NCBI GenBank assembly: GCA_020627685.1
Contig: JAHDGK010000037.1
Coordinates: 1-52,540 of the forward strand
Length of the DNA: 52,540 nucleotides
Reading direction: 5' to 3'
From: Granulosicoccus sp.
Lineage (GTDB): Bacteria > Pseudomonadota > Gammaproteobacteria > Granulosicoccales > Granulosicoccaceae
Part shown: in pieces, positions 1-9,223 of the stretch
Layout: every line of letters begins with the position of its first letter
How positions within the stretch are numbered: the first letter of the stretch is position 1
Notes under the pieces: generated by a model
The model's input: the letters and a program-made list of their open reading frames with translations, nothing else
The model's database searches: none
Told to the model about the DNA's origin: nothing
Made by a program: the position numbers and the translations under genes

Positions 1-2
1 AG

Positions 3-776
3 ATTCCAGATTTCGTTTCAGAGCACCTTATCGCCCTGGTCGACTGGGCCCGTCGCTCAGCCGATGAGGAGTTGTCCGTTCGCCAATCACAGTTAGACGA
101 AAAAGAGGAAACACTTAATCGTCTAGCTGAATCCTACAAGCTACAAATAGAGACACTTACTGATTCCAATGCATCTCAGCAAAAGAAGATTGATGAGCAA
201 GAGAAATCTATAACAACACTCAACAGTACCGTGTCATCACTCCAGCAAGCGTTGTCAGATAGAGAAAAGTCACACGCTGTGACAAGTGAAAAGTTGACTA
301 ACGCCGATCTTGCGCTGGCTCGCGCAACCGATGAGCAGTCTTCTACAGATATTAAGGTTAAAGAGCTTCAAACACTTGTTGAAAAGCTTCGACTTGATGA
401 TCAGCAGCTCACCTCTCAACATCACTCACTTCAGCGTCAGCACGACAAGCTATTACTCACTCATTCGAATCTGGTTGATGAACAAAAGAATAGTCAACAA
501 CGCATTCATAAACTTAACGAACAGTTAGCATCGTCTGAGGATTCATTGGCTGCAACCAAGAACTTATTGGCCAAGTTTCGTTCATCTTCTGAAACACAGC
601 AATCCAAACTAGAGTTGTTGGGATCTTTGCAAGACTCTGTTACCGCTTTAAAGCAGTCGCTGGATGTCGTTAACCAACGAAACGATTCATTGGAGAAAGA
701 GAATCACAATCTGACATCTATTTTATCTGAATTGGAAGAACGGTTAGAAAGTATCCCTAGTGTTGGTGATTCATAG
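3..776 (+). CDS. kfrA: KfrA-like coiled-coil plasmid protein, 5' end outside the window
   Basis: The reading frame is open from the first bases of the window, so the start lies upstream and this is a partial gene. The visible part begins with a helical stretch (IPDFVSEHLIALVDWARRS) like the end of the KfrA DNA-binding region. About 200 residues of Gln/Ser/Leu/Lys-rich heptad coiled coil follow to the stop. KfrA proteins of IncP and related plasmids bind DNA at their own promoter, form filaments through an alpha-helical tail and help plasmid stability. Position next to the replicon fits this. The N-terminal helix-turn-helix itself cannot be seen, so another coiled-coil protein remains possible. 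A TTG at 72 is in frame but is an unlikely start because the homologous helix lies before it. Confidence 0.65.
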   Translation: MPDFVSEHLIALVDWARRSADEELSVRQSQLDEKEETLNRLAESYKLQIETLTDSNASQQKKIDEQEKSITTLNSTVSSLQQALSDREKSHAVTSEKLTNADLALARATDEQSSTDIKVKELQTLVEKLRLDDQQLTSQHHSLQRQHDKLLLTHSNLVDEQKNSQQRIHKLNEQLASSEDSLAATKNLLAKFRSSSETQQSKLELLGSLQDSVTALKQSLDVVNQRNDSLEKENHNLTSILSELEERLESIPSVGDS

Positions 777-1088
777 ATTATCTATAGATAGGGAATCCAT
801 GATACTGATAGATCTACCCCCCCCAAGTACCTATGGCTTCTCTTAATGGCAACTTGTAGTATTAACCGTTGACCGGTTGAATCCGCCCCTTAAAGCTGCC
901 GGTTCGATCTCGGGGTATGTCCAAGTCAATTTCCCCATGATCGTGCATCGGCAGTACATGGTTTATACGCCTGTTCTTTCAACATGCTTAAATCATCCAT
1001 GAACCCCTGATCACGGATACCTTTTTGACGATTTTTGGGGTCATGCATAAAAACAGTGTTGCCACCACTATTTAACTTCATCTATTTA
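777..1088. other. Intergenic region between convergent kfrA-like and rep genes
   Basis: There is no convincing gene here. It contains a short inverted repeat AACCG-TTGAC-CGGTT at 864-878 and an 8-C run near 815-825. A T-arm-like string at about 900-911 does not fold with its surroundings into a tRNA. No clear U-tailed terminator is visible. Confidence 0.5.
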
Positions 1089-2378
1089 CTACGCTACCGC
1101 CTCTTCCTCTATCAATTGTCCATTAGAGTAGTTAGGATGTTCCTTGAGTAGTTGTTCTATTAGATTGTTGTCATAGAGAAAGCACCCCCAAAGAGCTTTG
1201 TTTCTCCAACCGTTTTTCTTGTGCCACCCTAATTCGATAGTTCTTTTTTCCTTACGCATTCTTTCAAGGAAGGCATCTTTGGTTTCGTTCTTGAATTTTT
1301 CTGGCTTTGAATCAAATACAGCTTTTGCATCGGCAAATCGTCTCTTGTCCAAAGCCTCTTTATTGCCCTTCTCTGCAGCTGCTTTTTTCTCTACTTCCCT
1401 TTTCTTTTCAGCAGCAACACTCACATTGCTTTTTTGCGTTTTTGGACTTGCCCACTTTTGCACTATTGCACTTCTTAACCAGGCACCGGTATTCTGTATT
1501 TTCGAATCACCTGCCTTTAGTGCATGTTCTATGTTGTCTAAACCGTTTCTACACCCTTGCTTTCCATGCGCTTCTATCAGCTCTATTGCAGCGTCTCTGT
1601 TGATTCCATAAGACTTCATCTCAGAGATCATATCTTCATCAAAATCGGCGTCATCACCAAAATCGAATGAGCTTTGGAAACTCTTCTTTACCTTACATTC
1701 AAAGTTTATGTACCTTGTACTTCTACCTTCCCTTACAGGGCTAAAGGTAACTTCTAAATCAGAGTATTTTGATATCTCTTGCGTTGCTGGTAAGAGCACA
1801 TCTCGTCTTAGGTACTTATATTGAGTGTAAGCATCACCACTTAAGTTGGTAATGCTCCTGATGTAGTCAATACAGACTTTATCTGTCCTCTTGCGCCTAC
1901 CAATCATGTCTTGCAGGTATTCGTAGATGATCAGCGAGTAGCGCTTTGAAAAACTTCCCTGCGCTAATAGTTGTACCTTACCGAATAATCTTGGCCTAAC
2001 CATCTCCTCTGCAATTCTTTCATTGATCGCATAAGTTAAGGTTCCAGCTTTAATCTTGCCGTACGTAATAAACGTGCAGGCTTCCCAACTGGTTGATCGA
2101 TCCTCTTCAAATTCATTCCAACTAATGATCGTCGTCATTAGTTTTTCCATATGCGTTTTAAGGCTATCGATGTTGTGACTGTCCGTCCAACCGATGCTTT
2201 GGAAAACTTCTCTTACCGATATTTCCTGACGAGAGTTAGCCGTGTATCCACCCTGGATATTCTGTGCGTTGAACAGTAGTGTATTGAGTAGCTTCCTCTC
2301 ACTATTGGATAATGGGTTCTTAAGCTGAATAGATGCCGTCGGTTTTTTCAGTACTGGCATCTTTGACTGGTTTGTCAT
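1089..2378 (-). CDS. repA: Replication initiator, Rep_3 superfamily
   Basis: This 429-residue protein has the pattern of Rep_3/RepE-type initiators. Residues 20-130 form a first winged helix (NPLSNSERKLLNTLL, with a segment around GWTDSHNIDSLKTHMEKL). Residues 130-240 form a second, with the typical YSLIIYEYLQDM and YIRSITNLSGDAYTQYKYLRRDVL helices followed by LEVTF. The C-terminal 190 residues are Lys/Glu-rich and less conserved. Such proteins bind iterons as monomers to open the origin and repress their own promoter as dimers. The gene reads away from a 12-copy iteron array that starts about 100 bp upstream of its ATG, the classical rep/ori arrangement. The assignment is firm for family; the plasmid incompatibility group is not recognised. 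Confidence 0.85.
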   Translation of the reverse strand: MTNQSKMPVLKKPTASIQLKNPLSNSERKLLNTLLFNAQNIQGGYTANSRQEISVREVFQSIGWTDSHNIDSLKTHMEKLMTTIISWNEFEEDRSTSWEACTFITYGKIKAGTLTYAINERIAEEMVRPRLFGKVQLLAQGSFSKRYSLIIYEYLQDMIGRRKRTDKVCIDYIRSITNLSGDAYTQYKYLRRDVLLPATQEISKYSDLEVTFSPVREGRSTRYINFECKVKKSFQSSFDFGDDADFDEDMISEMKSYGINRDAAIELIEAHGKQGCRNGLDNIEHALKAGDSKIQNTGAWLRSAIVQKWASPKTQKSNVSVAAEKKREVEKKAAAEKGNKEALDKRRFADAKAVFDSKPEKFKNETKDAFLERMRKEKRTIELGWHKKNGWRNKALWGCFLYDNNLIEQLLKEHPNYSNGQLIEEEAVA

Positions 2379-2481
2379 GACTTTCGCCCGCTTCAGATAT
2401 TTTGCTTAAAGGTGATAAAGCAGAGGCAACTTTATATCACCAAAGCGTTAAAAAATAGACCTTAGATAAATATAAAACGCT

Positions 2482-3358
2482 CCCCGATCCACTCACCTTT
2501 AGATATATTTCAATTAAATCAATTAGATAGAGCTAACAAATCGATGCAAAAACCCTAAAAAAGCTGTTTTTTTCTATGTTTACTCACCTTTAACGTCGAT
2601 AACTTCTCTTTTGATCGGCTCTTACCCCGTAAATCGGTCCTATAACGAAGGTTCTACGCGAATTCTGCATGAACCCCGATTCACTCACCATATCATTATT
2701 GATACACTCTAAATAGTAATTACTATATAAATCAACGATATAGAAAAAATAACATTACAACCAACCTGTTTTATTTAATATTTGGGTCACAAATCACTCA
2801 CCTTTTGTGATTTCCCCGATCCACTCACCTCATTAATATATTATTTATCAATAACTTATCAGATAAAAACATCATATTGGACGAACTAAGCTTCCCCGAT
2901 CCACTCACCTTTAATGGTCAATTCCAGGGATGAGACGATTTCCTGCACATACTCACAACCTAATAACTATTTATATTTCAATGTCTTATATAATTTTAAG
3001 CTATATCGATCTTCTAAATAGTTCATTTCAGGTTGTCACATATGGATTATCACGTCTTCCCCGATCCACTCACCTTTAGTGAAAAGGCTATTAGCTGATT
3101 CCCCCGATCCACTCACCTTTTCTCCCCGATCCACTCACCTCATAATCGTGAAATTTCAAATAAAACAGTCATATAGCTAATCTGTGAATGCCATCGTCCC
3201 CGATCCACTCACCCAAATAGACATAAAACCCGATTCACTCACCTATAAAAACCTTATATAAAACAAATACCTATATAAATGCTTTTGCGCATTGCCCCTG
3301 ATCCACTCACCTACTTATCCCCGATCCACTCACTTTTAGGGCCCCGATCCACTCACCT
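2482..3358. repeat. oriV: Iteron array / replication origin (12 copies of a 17-bp repeat)
   Basis: The consensus is CCCCGATCCACTCACCT and all copies point the same way. They start at 2482, 2674, 2814, 2894, 3059, 3102, 3124, 3198, 3228, 3296, 3319 and 3342. Nine start CCCCGATCCACTCAC; 2674 and 3228 carry GATTCACTC; 3296 has CCCTG. Further partial copies (ACTCACCTT) lie near 2582 and 2794. Several neighbours are 22-23 bp apart, two helical turns; others are 30-192 bp apart. AT-rich spacers (for example 2700-2760 and 2940-3010) could be the melting region. No exact DnaA box (TTATCCACA) was seen. The array lies upstream of a Rep_3 initiator gene, so it is the probable vegetative origin and copy-number control locus. 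Confidence 0.85.
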
Positions 3359-3534
3359 AAAATCCTTTAAGCATCTGAAAACACGTATGAATAATGAGCT
3401 CTTAACAGTTTGTTAAATGTACTAATGTTGTTTTTATGGATAGAACAACAACAGAACTGATCCTCGTATCATTTGGAATTCTCGCTAGCTCGAAGTAAGA
3501 GATACTGAATTTTAAGCACTCCCCTCCCCTTCCG

Positions 3535-5574
3535 TTATGGAATGATCGGTATGGTTATCGGTATGACAGTCCGAGCTAATATTGCGCCACCTCCTGGCTC
3601 TTGGCAACAACGATACTGACGCCATACATTCCAAACATAACTACCACTATCCGATGTCAGATCTGGATCTCGGGGTGTGTTGATACCAGGATCTATACCG
3701 GTATCTGGTAAACGACTGCATTCATCTTGTTTTTCCGGGTATACCATTTGCCATGCACCCGTTGTTATATCGTTTGGATTCAACGGTTCAGGGAACCATG
3801 TTCTTATACCTGGTGCACCTATGTTCAGCGCGGGTCTGTAAAGGTGGCTCTGATTTTCCCTAGTCACCACGTGCACACCCCTAAATGCTGCCGTAGCCCT
3901 TGCTTTCAATTCATCATTTTGAAGTACCCATCCTGATCTTGGGTAGATATTGCTCCAAGTAGACCAGTCGGGCAAAGTTACTGGCAGTATAGATGTGGGT
4001 GGAGAACTGAGAGCACCTGCAGAAAAGTTACCAAGGAAAAGCTCACTGTCCGGAAAAGGTAGAGCGTACGATCTCGGATAAACCATTTCAGGCAGTTGCA
4101 TTCTCCAACTCAGTACATTTAGTCCTGATAGATAGTAAGGCATAAGTGGTTGAGTAACAGATGGGCAAAACAGCGTTAAACCACCGGTTAAATCAAAACT
4201 CTGCCCAGCTACCTCAAAGCTAAGCGCTCCACTGTCTAAGCTATTTTGGATTTGTGTAATAGATTCCTCTATGTCAGCTCCAAAGTCACCGTCCAGTCCA
4301 GGTAGACCACTTGCATCTTGCAAACCTTCTATCATTGCATTGGCGTTGGCCTCGTTGAATTCACCTGCCAAAAGCGTTTGACCAGTCTCGTTAGCTAACC
4401 CGCCAATTTCAGCGATGTTATCAAGCTCAAGCTGTATGTTTTCGTAAGCATCCAGTCCTGCTATTTGGTCTAACAAGAACGTACCAGGGTCTGACAAAAT
4501 CTCTTGTGCCTGATCACCAAGCTGGCCGTTATTGACAGAGTTTGCGGCATTGTTGATGTCACCTAGCGCACCGGTAACAGATCCTAGTATGTTCACAATG
4601 GCTGCATCGACAGGCTCAAATAAATTGTCTTGCCATCTGCTTGTATCACCAAGTCCGGGTTCACCTGCCCACGCTCCCGGATTACCTACTGGGCCGCTTA
4701 TATTGTTCGGACCACCGCCTGTGACTTCTGCAGCGACAGCGTTTACTTGATTAACTCCCTGTGTTGCTATATTTGCGAGTAATCCGACCTGTGCTTCTAA
4801 GACAGCTGTAGCGTCATTGGTTAGCTGTCCAGTCAACGTTTTAGCAGATATGGAAATTAGGTTTCCTGGATGCCCTATGACCTCGACCTCTGAAAATATC
4901 GTACCGCTTTGACGTGTGTTGTCTTCTTCGTTTGTATTCGATTGCTGTGTGTTAGCGCCGCTGAACATGTGCTCTTGTCTATAAGAAACAGGAACATCCT
5001 CACCACTGATTAGTTCTAATACGGCTTTAGAAGACTCGGTTTGAATTCCATCGTAGAGTCTATCAATCTCGTTGACCGGTGAAGCTCCCGTTCTACCGTA
5101 AGAAGTCACTATAAAGTCTGGGTTGTAGTGTTCTATCTGAGGGAAAAATTCTATAGAGATGCTGCAACCAAAAATACTGCATCTAAGAACCGTGTAAACA
5201 CAGATCCCACGCAAAAATATTTTCAAGCAATCAATCGGATGACTATCTCTAAAGATTTCTAGTAACGATGTTTGATCGGTTATGTTTTCTCTTAAATCAT
5301 TAATGATTTCGTCGGTGACCATCGCTATCACCTCAGTACCTGACTCCATGAAGTCATCAAGACTGATCGTTCGATTGTATTTACTTAGAGGGTTATCTTT
5401 TCCATTGAAGCTGTTGTAATACTCTTTATCTTCTTCTGTTGCTTCACGAAAATTGACTTTCGCTTTTTCAAATAGTGTCAACGGATCTTCATTGCCCGAG
5501 TAGGCCATTGCTGGCGAAGGTGCTTGAAGAAGAGACAGGATCAGTGCCGCTGTAATTGATTTTCTAAATCTCAT
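3535..5574 (-). CDS. TraU-like ICE-type transfer protein (TIGR03756/PFL_4710 family) with large central insert
   Basis: A signal peptide (SITAALILSLLQAPSPAMA) indicates export. Residues about 110-185 (DCLKIFLRGICVYTVLRC...HYNPDFIVTSYGRTGASPVNE) and the last 210 residues (LFCPSVTQPLMPYYLSGLNV..., WQMVYP, WRQYRCC) match the pattern of the TraU-like PFL_4710 family, which helps build the conjugative channel or pilus in the periplasm. Many cysteines suggest disulfides. Between the two halves lies about 280 residues of low-complexity Asn/Gly/Ala-rich sequence, so at about 679 residues the protein is roughly twice the length I would expect. The ATG at 5574 was preferred; a GTG at 5583 is in frame three codons upstream. 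The gene is on the opposite strand from the main T4SS operon, away from TIGR03755 and TraG-N that normally adjoin it. Confidence 0.72.
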   Translation of the reverse strand: MRFRKSITAALILSLLQAPSPAMAYSGNEDPLTLFEKAKVNFREATEEDKEYYNSFNGKDNPLSKYNRTISLDDFMESGTEVIAMVTDEIINDLRENITDQTSLLEIFRDSHPIDCLKIFLRGICVYTVLRCSIFGCSISIEFFPQIEHYNPDFIVTSYGRTGASPVNEIDRLYDGIQTESSKAVLELISGEDVPVSYRQEHMFSGANTQQSNTNEEDNTRQSGTIFSEVEVIGHPGNLISISAKTLTGQLTNDATAVLEAQVGLLANIATQGVNQVNAVAAEVTGGGPNNISGPVGNPGAWAGEPGLGDTSRWQDNLFEPVDAAIVNILGSVTGALGDINNAANSVNNGQLGDQAQEILSDPGTFLLDQIAGLDAYENIQLELDNIAEIGGLANETGQTLLAGEFNEANANAMIEGLQDASGLPGLDGDFGADIEESITQIQNSLDSGALSFEVAGQSFDLTGGLTLFCPSVTQPLMPYYLSGLNVLSWRMQLPEMVYPRSYALPFPDSELFLGNFSAGALSSPPTSILPVTLPDWSTWSNIYPRSGWVLQNDELKARATAAFRGVHVVTRENQSHLYRPALNIGAPGIRTWFPEPLNPNDITTGAWQMVYPEKQDECSRLPDTGIDPGINTPRDPDLTSDSGSYVWNVWRQYRCCQEPGGGAILARTVIPITIPIIP

Positions 5575-6130
5575 TTGGCTCACTTAGATTGTTGTTTGGT
5601 ATCGCCTTACCCTTTGGCAAGGGACGCTTCAAGCGAATGCGTTCTATCAACACACGCCTTTCTTAGACCGTTTAAGGACACAAATCCCACCTGGATATCC
5701 CTGACTCAAGTGAATTAGTGCGCAGTGGTCAATCTAAAACATAAATTACATATAAATTGTATTTTGACCTATTTCTAACCAGATTACGAGCGTAAAAGGC
5801 ATTAAAATGCCGTTTTAGTCATTATAAATTATGTTTTTTATATAGAAAAGTGTTGATTCTTGTAAATCCTTTTGTTACTGTTTTGGCTAGGATGAGTTAT
5901 TTACTGCACGTTTTACTTGTCCAATTCAGAACCTAGTTCTGACGGTCAGCGTTTTAGATTAAACGTCTGGCTTCTTCTACAAGCGTGATTATTTACCGCA
6001 TTTCTGACTGCTGGCGAAAGCCTCAGCTAAGTACTCAGTCACTTAAAGAAAACCTCATTGTTTTCGAAAATTTCAAACACCGTTGGTTATACCAACACCT
6101 TTATTTTTCTATAACCGTGTGAATACGTAG
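5575..6130. promoter_or_regulatory. Divergent control region for the TraU-like gene and the T4SS operon
   Basis: This 556-bp non-coding region separates the minus-strand TraU-like gene from the first gene of the plus-strand T4SS operon, so promoters of both should lie here. It is AT-rich from 5740 to 5880. It contains a palindrome GGCATT-AA-AATGCC at 5798-5811, a candidate operator. No single promoter can be assigned with confidence. Confidence 0.45.
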
Positions 6131-6925
6131 ATGTTGTCAATTAGAAAACCATCATATTTACTGCTCACGCTTTTAGTTTTTGTATCGACACAAGCCTACT
6201 CGGAACCTAGTAAGTCAGCTAAGAATCTAAAGTCTGAAGAAATGACTGAACAACCCTTCATAGATCTAGATACTGCGTTTATAAATGTTGAATTGCTTCC
6301 TTTAGATCAATTGAAGGAAGTTGATTCTGAATACGTTCCAAGTCAAGCGAGAAACATAAATCGCCGCGAAATGAAATCCAGATTTACGGCATCGCCTAAT
6401 AGCGGTGTTGCTATGAGCAAGGCTAAGACAGACGATGAGCTTCTAAATACTAAAGCGGCTGGATCATCGAAAACACAGCCTGCTACCAGTCGCTACACTC
6501 AATCTGTTTACTCTCCAGCTTCAGCTGGCATCGTTGAGCAAGTAGGTACTAATGCGGCCTCTCCCTATACGTCATTTATACATTCAGAAGGCCTTCCCAA
6601 GTCGCTTTCTATAATCGTATCAACTCGGTTTACCCATTCGGATACTGTGGGTGGTGCGATGGCAAAGATACTGGATTTGATAGGGTATTCGTTGATAGCA
6701 AAGGGCATGAGTACAGATCCCGAAGCTACACAAATACTTTATCAAAGACTTCCCCGGATCCATTTCAACATGGATAACATCAGCGTAATTGATGCTCTGA
6801 CTACGATAGCAGGGCCAAGCTACACGGTTGTCTTTGACCATCGAATTAGAAGAACAACGTTGGATGTCTCACCGCAGCGAAGAATACTAAATCAAGCTCA
6901 GCGTTTGAATGCGAGACTTCAATGA
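6131..6925 (+). CDS. PilL-like conjugative transfer region protein (TIGR03748 type)
   Basis: The 264-residue protein starts with a signal peptide (LLLTLLVFVSTQAYS). After a low-complexity linker it has a C-terminal domain at about 155-250 (STRFTHSDTVGGAMAKILDLIGYSL, PRIHFNMDNISVIDALTTIAG, YTVVFDHRIRRTTLDV). That pattern matches the N-terminal PilL/TIGR03748 region found at the start of PFGI-1-type transfer loci, related to periplasmic secretin-partner domains of type IVB pili. The rest of a type IV pilus operon is absent, so it probably acts in the T4SS envelope complex. It is the first gene of the long T4SS operon and its stop overlaps the next start by four bases. Confidence 0.65.
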   Translation: MLSIRKPSYLLLTLLVFVSTQAYSEPSKSAKNLKSEEMTEQPFIDLDTAFINVELLPLDQLKEVDSEYVPSQARNINRREMKSRFTASPNSGVAMSKAKTDDELLNTKAAGSSKTQPATSRYTQSVYSPASAGIVEQVGTNAASPYTSFIHSEGLPKSLSIIVSTRFTHSDTVGGAMAKILDLIGYSLIAKGMSTDPEATQILYQRLPRIHFNMDNISVIDALTTIAGPSYTVVFDHRIRRTTLDVSPQRRILNQAQRLNARLQ

Positions 6926-7155
6926 GAGCTTTTATCTGTATAGGGTCTTTGGTATTAGCCTCAACGCTTAGCTCTTGTTCAAGCTTGTCTTTAAAGACTA
7001 TTACGTCAACCTTAATTCCATCTCACCCAGTTCAATCATCGCTCGCTGATTGTCCTCTTAACATGAGTTACGCCGAGCGCGATTTGGATCGCCCCTACCG
7101 ACCGGATCTGAGAGTCTACAGGACTAAGGAAGGAGAGTTATGTCGCGCTTTCTAG
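6922..7155 (+). CDS. Small lipoprotein of the T4SS operon
   Basis: A 77-residue product with a lipoprotein signal (LVLASTLSSCSS, lipobox cysteine at about 19) and a short Pro/Arg-rich mature part containing YRPDLRVYRTKEGELC. ATGA overlap with the gene before and a 16-base overlap with the gene after show that it is a translated member of the operon. The family was not recognised. Size and position resemble the small lipoproteins often found near PilL/PFL_4693 genes. Confidence 0.6.
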   Translation: MRAFICIGSLVLASTLSSCSSLSLKTITSTLIPSHPVQSSLADCPLNMSYAERDLDRPYRPDLRVYRTKEGELCRAF

Positions 7156-7937
7156 TTACTAGTCTCTGTCTTTCCCTGAGTTTGTACTGGGGAAATTCTT
7201 CCATTGCTCAGGAGCAAGTTACCAGTAATCCAAACTCAGGTGGTGTGCAGTCTTCTTCCCTATCCGATACTTCCTCCAGCTTGGCGTATTGGAACCTGCA
7301 GGATTCAGAATTACAACGTCTTCAAGAGCTTAAACAGAAATTTAAACCTTTTGCAGATGTTGATCTGATGAGCCCGTTTGAAATATTGGGATTGGGCGCT
7401 GAAACAGAGGCCGAGAGATCTAAATACGCTCAAGCCTACATCAAGGCGCGATCGGAACATCAAAGAGCGACTATTGCATGGGCTGTAACTGTCGCCTCAG
7501 TCGATAACAAAATGGAGGATCACGGAGATTTTCTACGTCAAGATCCCAATATAAATCGTTATCTGATTGAAAATGGATCTAATGGTGTAGTTGATAATGG
7601 GCTTGTTCCATCATCCCCATCTCCAGCCAGTAGCCCTTTAAAAACAGATCAGTACCACCTTTTTATACCTATTGCGTGTAGTCGTTGCCAGATGCTTTAT
7701 GGCAAGGCACTTCAAGATCTAATTGATGGTGCTATTACAAGGATCAATTTGGTATTTACGACTGATTTTTCAAATGAGCAGATAATTGCCTGGACGGATA
7801 GCGTCAATATGGACGTTGATCTTCTTGCTAAGCAAGATATTACGCTCAATCGAATGACTTCCGCCTGGGGTGCCATAGTGGCCGGTCGAAAGTTACCCAT
7901 TCTCGTTAATTCAGGGACAGGCGATGCTTTCGATTAA
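7140..7937 (+). CDS. ICE-type transfer protein, PFL_4693 family (TIGR03759)
   Basis: A signal peptide covers residues 1-23 (ending NSSIAQ). The segment from 50 to 120 (YWNLQDSELQRLQELKQKF, LMSPFEILGLGAETEAERSKYAQAY) has the family pattern in which a conserved SPxExLG motif is followed by ERxRYA. The C-terminal half (IACSRCQMLYGKALQDLIDGA...INLVFTTDFSNEQIIAW) contains a CxxC-type pair and looks thioredoxin-like in secondary structure. The role is periplasmic and within the MPF-G secretion apparatus; its biochemical function is not established. It overlaps its neighbours by 16 and 14 bases. Confidence 0.75.
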   Translation: MSRFLVTSLCLSLSLYWGNSSIAQEQVTSNPNSGGVQSSSLSDTSSSLAYWNLQDSELQRLQELKQKFKPFADVDLMSPFEILGLGAETEAERSKYAQAYIKARSEHQRATIAWAVTVASVDNKMEDHGDFLRQDPNINRYLIENGSNGVVDNGLVPSSPSPASSPLKTDQYHLFIPIACSRCQMLYGKALQDLIDGAITRINLVFTTDFSNEQIIAWTDSVNMDVDLLAKQDITLNRMTSAWGAIVAGRKLPILVNSGTGDAFD

Positions 7938-8472
7938 ACGCCTATCAATAGCCCTGTTGCTACCACTTATATCCGCTACTGGGACAGTGAATGCCATAGA
8001 TCAGGATATGACATTGAAGACTATTCCTCCTGTCTATAAAAGTATCTCAAAAAAATACCGTATACCACCAGGCATTTTGTACTCAATAGCGATGGTTGAA
8101 TCACAGACGTTGATTGCTGCAGGAAAGGCGCGTCCTTGGCCTTGGACTCTGAATACATCAGGTACCCCTCATCGGTTTAGTTCCAGTACCGAGACGGTCA
8201 GAGCCATTAAAAAGCTTCGTGAAAGTGGTGTACGCAATATCGATGTAGGCTTAATGCAGGTGAACATGATCTATCACGGACATCGATTTAGTAGCTATTC
8301 AGAGCACGTTAATCCCTATAACAACATTGATGTTGCAGCAAGCATTCTCGTTGCCGAGAAAAAAGAATGTGGTGATTGGTGGTGTGCTGTTGGCCGATAT
8401 CACTCACGTAAGCCGGTAAATTCAGATCGGTATATAGCTAAAGTAAAACGAGAGTTGGAGAAGCTAAATTGA
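7924..8472 (+). CDS. Lytic transglycosylase of the T4SS (SLT domain)
   Basis: An exported 182-residue protein with a signal peptide at 1-24. The SLT fold is visible: YRIPPGILYSIAMVES with the probable catalytic Glu59, NIDVGLMQVN as the second motif and VAASILVAEKKEC...VGRYHSRK as the third. It cleaves peptidoglycan glycan strands to open a path for the secretion channel, the VirB1 role. Its place between PFL_4693 and PFL_4695 family genes is standard for this transfer-system type. The stop overlaps the next start by four bases. Confidence 0.85.
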   Translation: MLSIKRLSIALLLPLISATGTVNAIDQDMTLKTIPPVYKSISKKYRIPPGILYSIAMVESQTLIAAGKARPWPWTLNTSGTPHRFSSSTETVRAIKKLRESGVRNIDVGLMQVNMIYHGHRFSSYSEHVNPYNNIDVAASILVAEKKECGDWWCAVGRYHSRKPVNSDRYIAKVKRELEKLN

Positions 8473-8912
8473 TTAGCTATAACACCAACTTCATCAACTA
8501 TCGACTGATAACGATATTGATCATAAACATTTCATGTCTATCAACTGCTAATTCTACCCCTCAAAACCCTTTAGGGCTGGAATTCCCTATTCGACCCAAA
8601 TCTTTGACATTTGGTGTATTTAAAGATTACGCAGTAGAGAATCCGAATCAGATACCTTTCATGATGTTCGCTATAGGAAACGATGAAACGTCGATAGGAT
8701 GGTTAGAAGCTAATACCCAATTTTTTAACAACAATAACGCTATCGGGTTTCTGATCAGCTCAGATTATCCCAATGAGGTTCAAGAGATACGAGAGAAAAC
8801 AGGGTTTATCAAGTTATTCCTAATGCCTAACGTTGATGAGTTAGTTATTCAGTATTCCATCCCCAATTATCCTTTTGTGTTGGACACTCAACAGGGATTA
8901 ATCCGTCAATGA
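8469..8912 (+). CDS. ICE-type transfer protein, PFL_4695 family (TIGR03765/DUF2859)
   Basis: The 147-residue protein begins TTG and has an N-terminal hydrophobic export signal (INYRLITILIINISCLSTANS). The mature part has LEFPIRPKSL, then SIGWLEANTQFFNNNNAIGFLISSD, and ends VIQYSIPNYPFVLDTQQGLIRQ. This is the arrangement of PFL_4695 proteins, periplasmic components of unknown biochemical role in MPF-G systems. It overlaps both neighbours by four bases. An N-terminal start further in is possible but would remove the signal. Confidence 0.7.
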   Translation: MISYNTNFINYRLITILIINISCLSTANSTPQNPLGLEFPIRPKSLTFGVFKDYAVENPNQIPFMMFAIGNDETSIGWLEANTQFFNNNNAIGFLISSDYPNEVQEIREKTGFIKLFLMPNVDELVIQYSIPNYPFVLDTQQGLIRQ

Positions 8913-9223
8913 AGACAAAATCACTATTACTATCCCTGTTGGTTTTGATAATTAGCGCTACGTCAGTAGCGGATAGTCAACTACAGAATTCACAAAGAGA
9001 TTCTTTAGTAAGAATCCACAGTGAATTCGCTGCAATCGAGCAAATGCTTGTTGTTCTAGAAATGAATAGAGATTCTACTGCTTCTTCTGATCCTACATCA
9101 GGAGGAGTTATTTTTAACTACGGTGTTCTGCTCGATGAAGTACGCCAACAAATGGCAGGTATAGAAAGTCATATCAAACTTCTAAACAGCTCACCGAAAT
9201 GGCAAAGATTCACACTCGAATAA
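8909..9223 (+). CDS. RAQPRD-family transfer protein (TIGR01690)
   Basis: A 104-residue exported protein (signal peptide ending SVAD). The helical mature part reads LVRIHSEFAAIEQMLVVLEM, then FNYGVLLDEVRQQMAGIESHIKLLN. Size, signal, the FxYxxLxxD pattern and gene position agree with RAQPRD proteins of integrating conjugative elements. The eponymous RAQPRD tail is here replaced by SSPKWQRFTLE, a diverged form. It is periplasmic and its function is unknown. The gene overlaps the next by 25 bases. Confidence 0.65.
   Translation: MKTKSLLLSLLVLIISATSVADSQLQNSQRDSLVRIHSEFAAIEQMLVVLEMNRDSTASSDPTSGGVIFNYGVLLDEVRQQMAGIESHIKLLNSSPKWQRFTLE

Noticed and set aside
890-915. T-arm-like sequence suggesting a tRNA or tRNA-derived att site
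   Set aside because: The GGTTCGATC string has no matching acceptor, D or anticodon stems around it.
1198-1611. Plus-strand open frame of 137 codons
   Set aside because: It lies opposite the clear replication initiator and has Leu/Phe/Ser-rich composition typical of an antisense shadow.
2482-3358. Repeat cluster as a CRISPR array
   Set aside because: Repeats are 17 bp, without symmetric structure, and spacing ranges from 22 to 192 bp. They adjoin a Rep_3 initiator, so iterons explain them.
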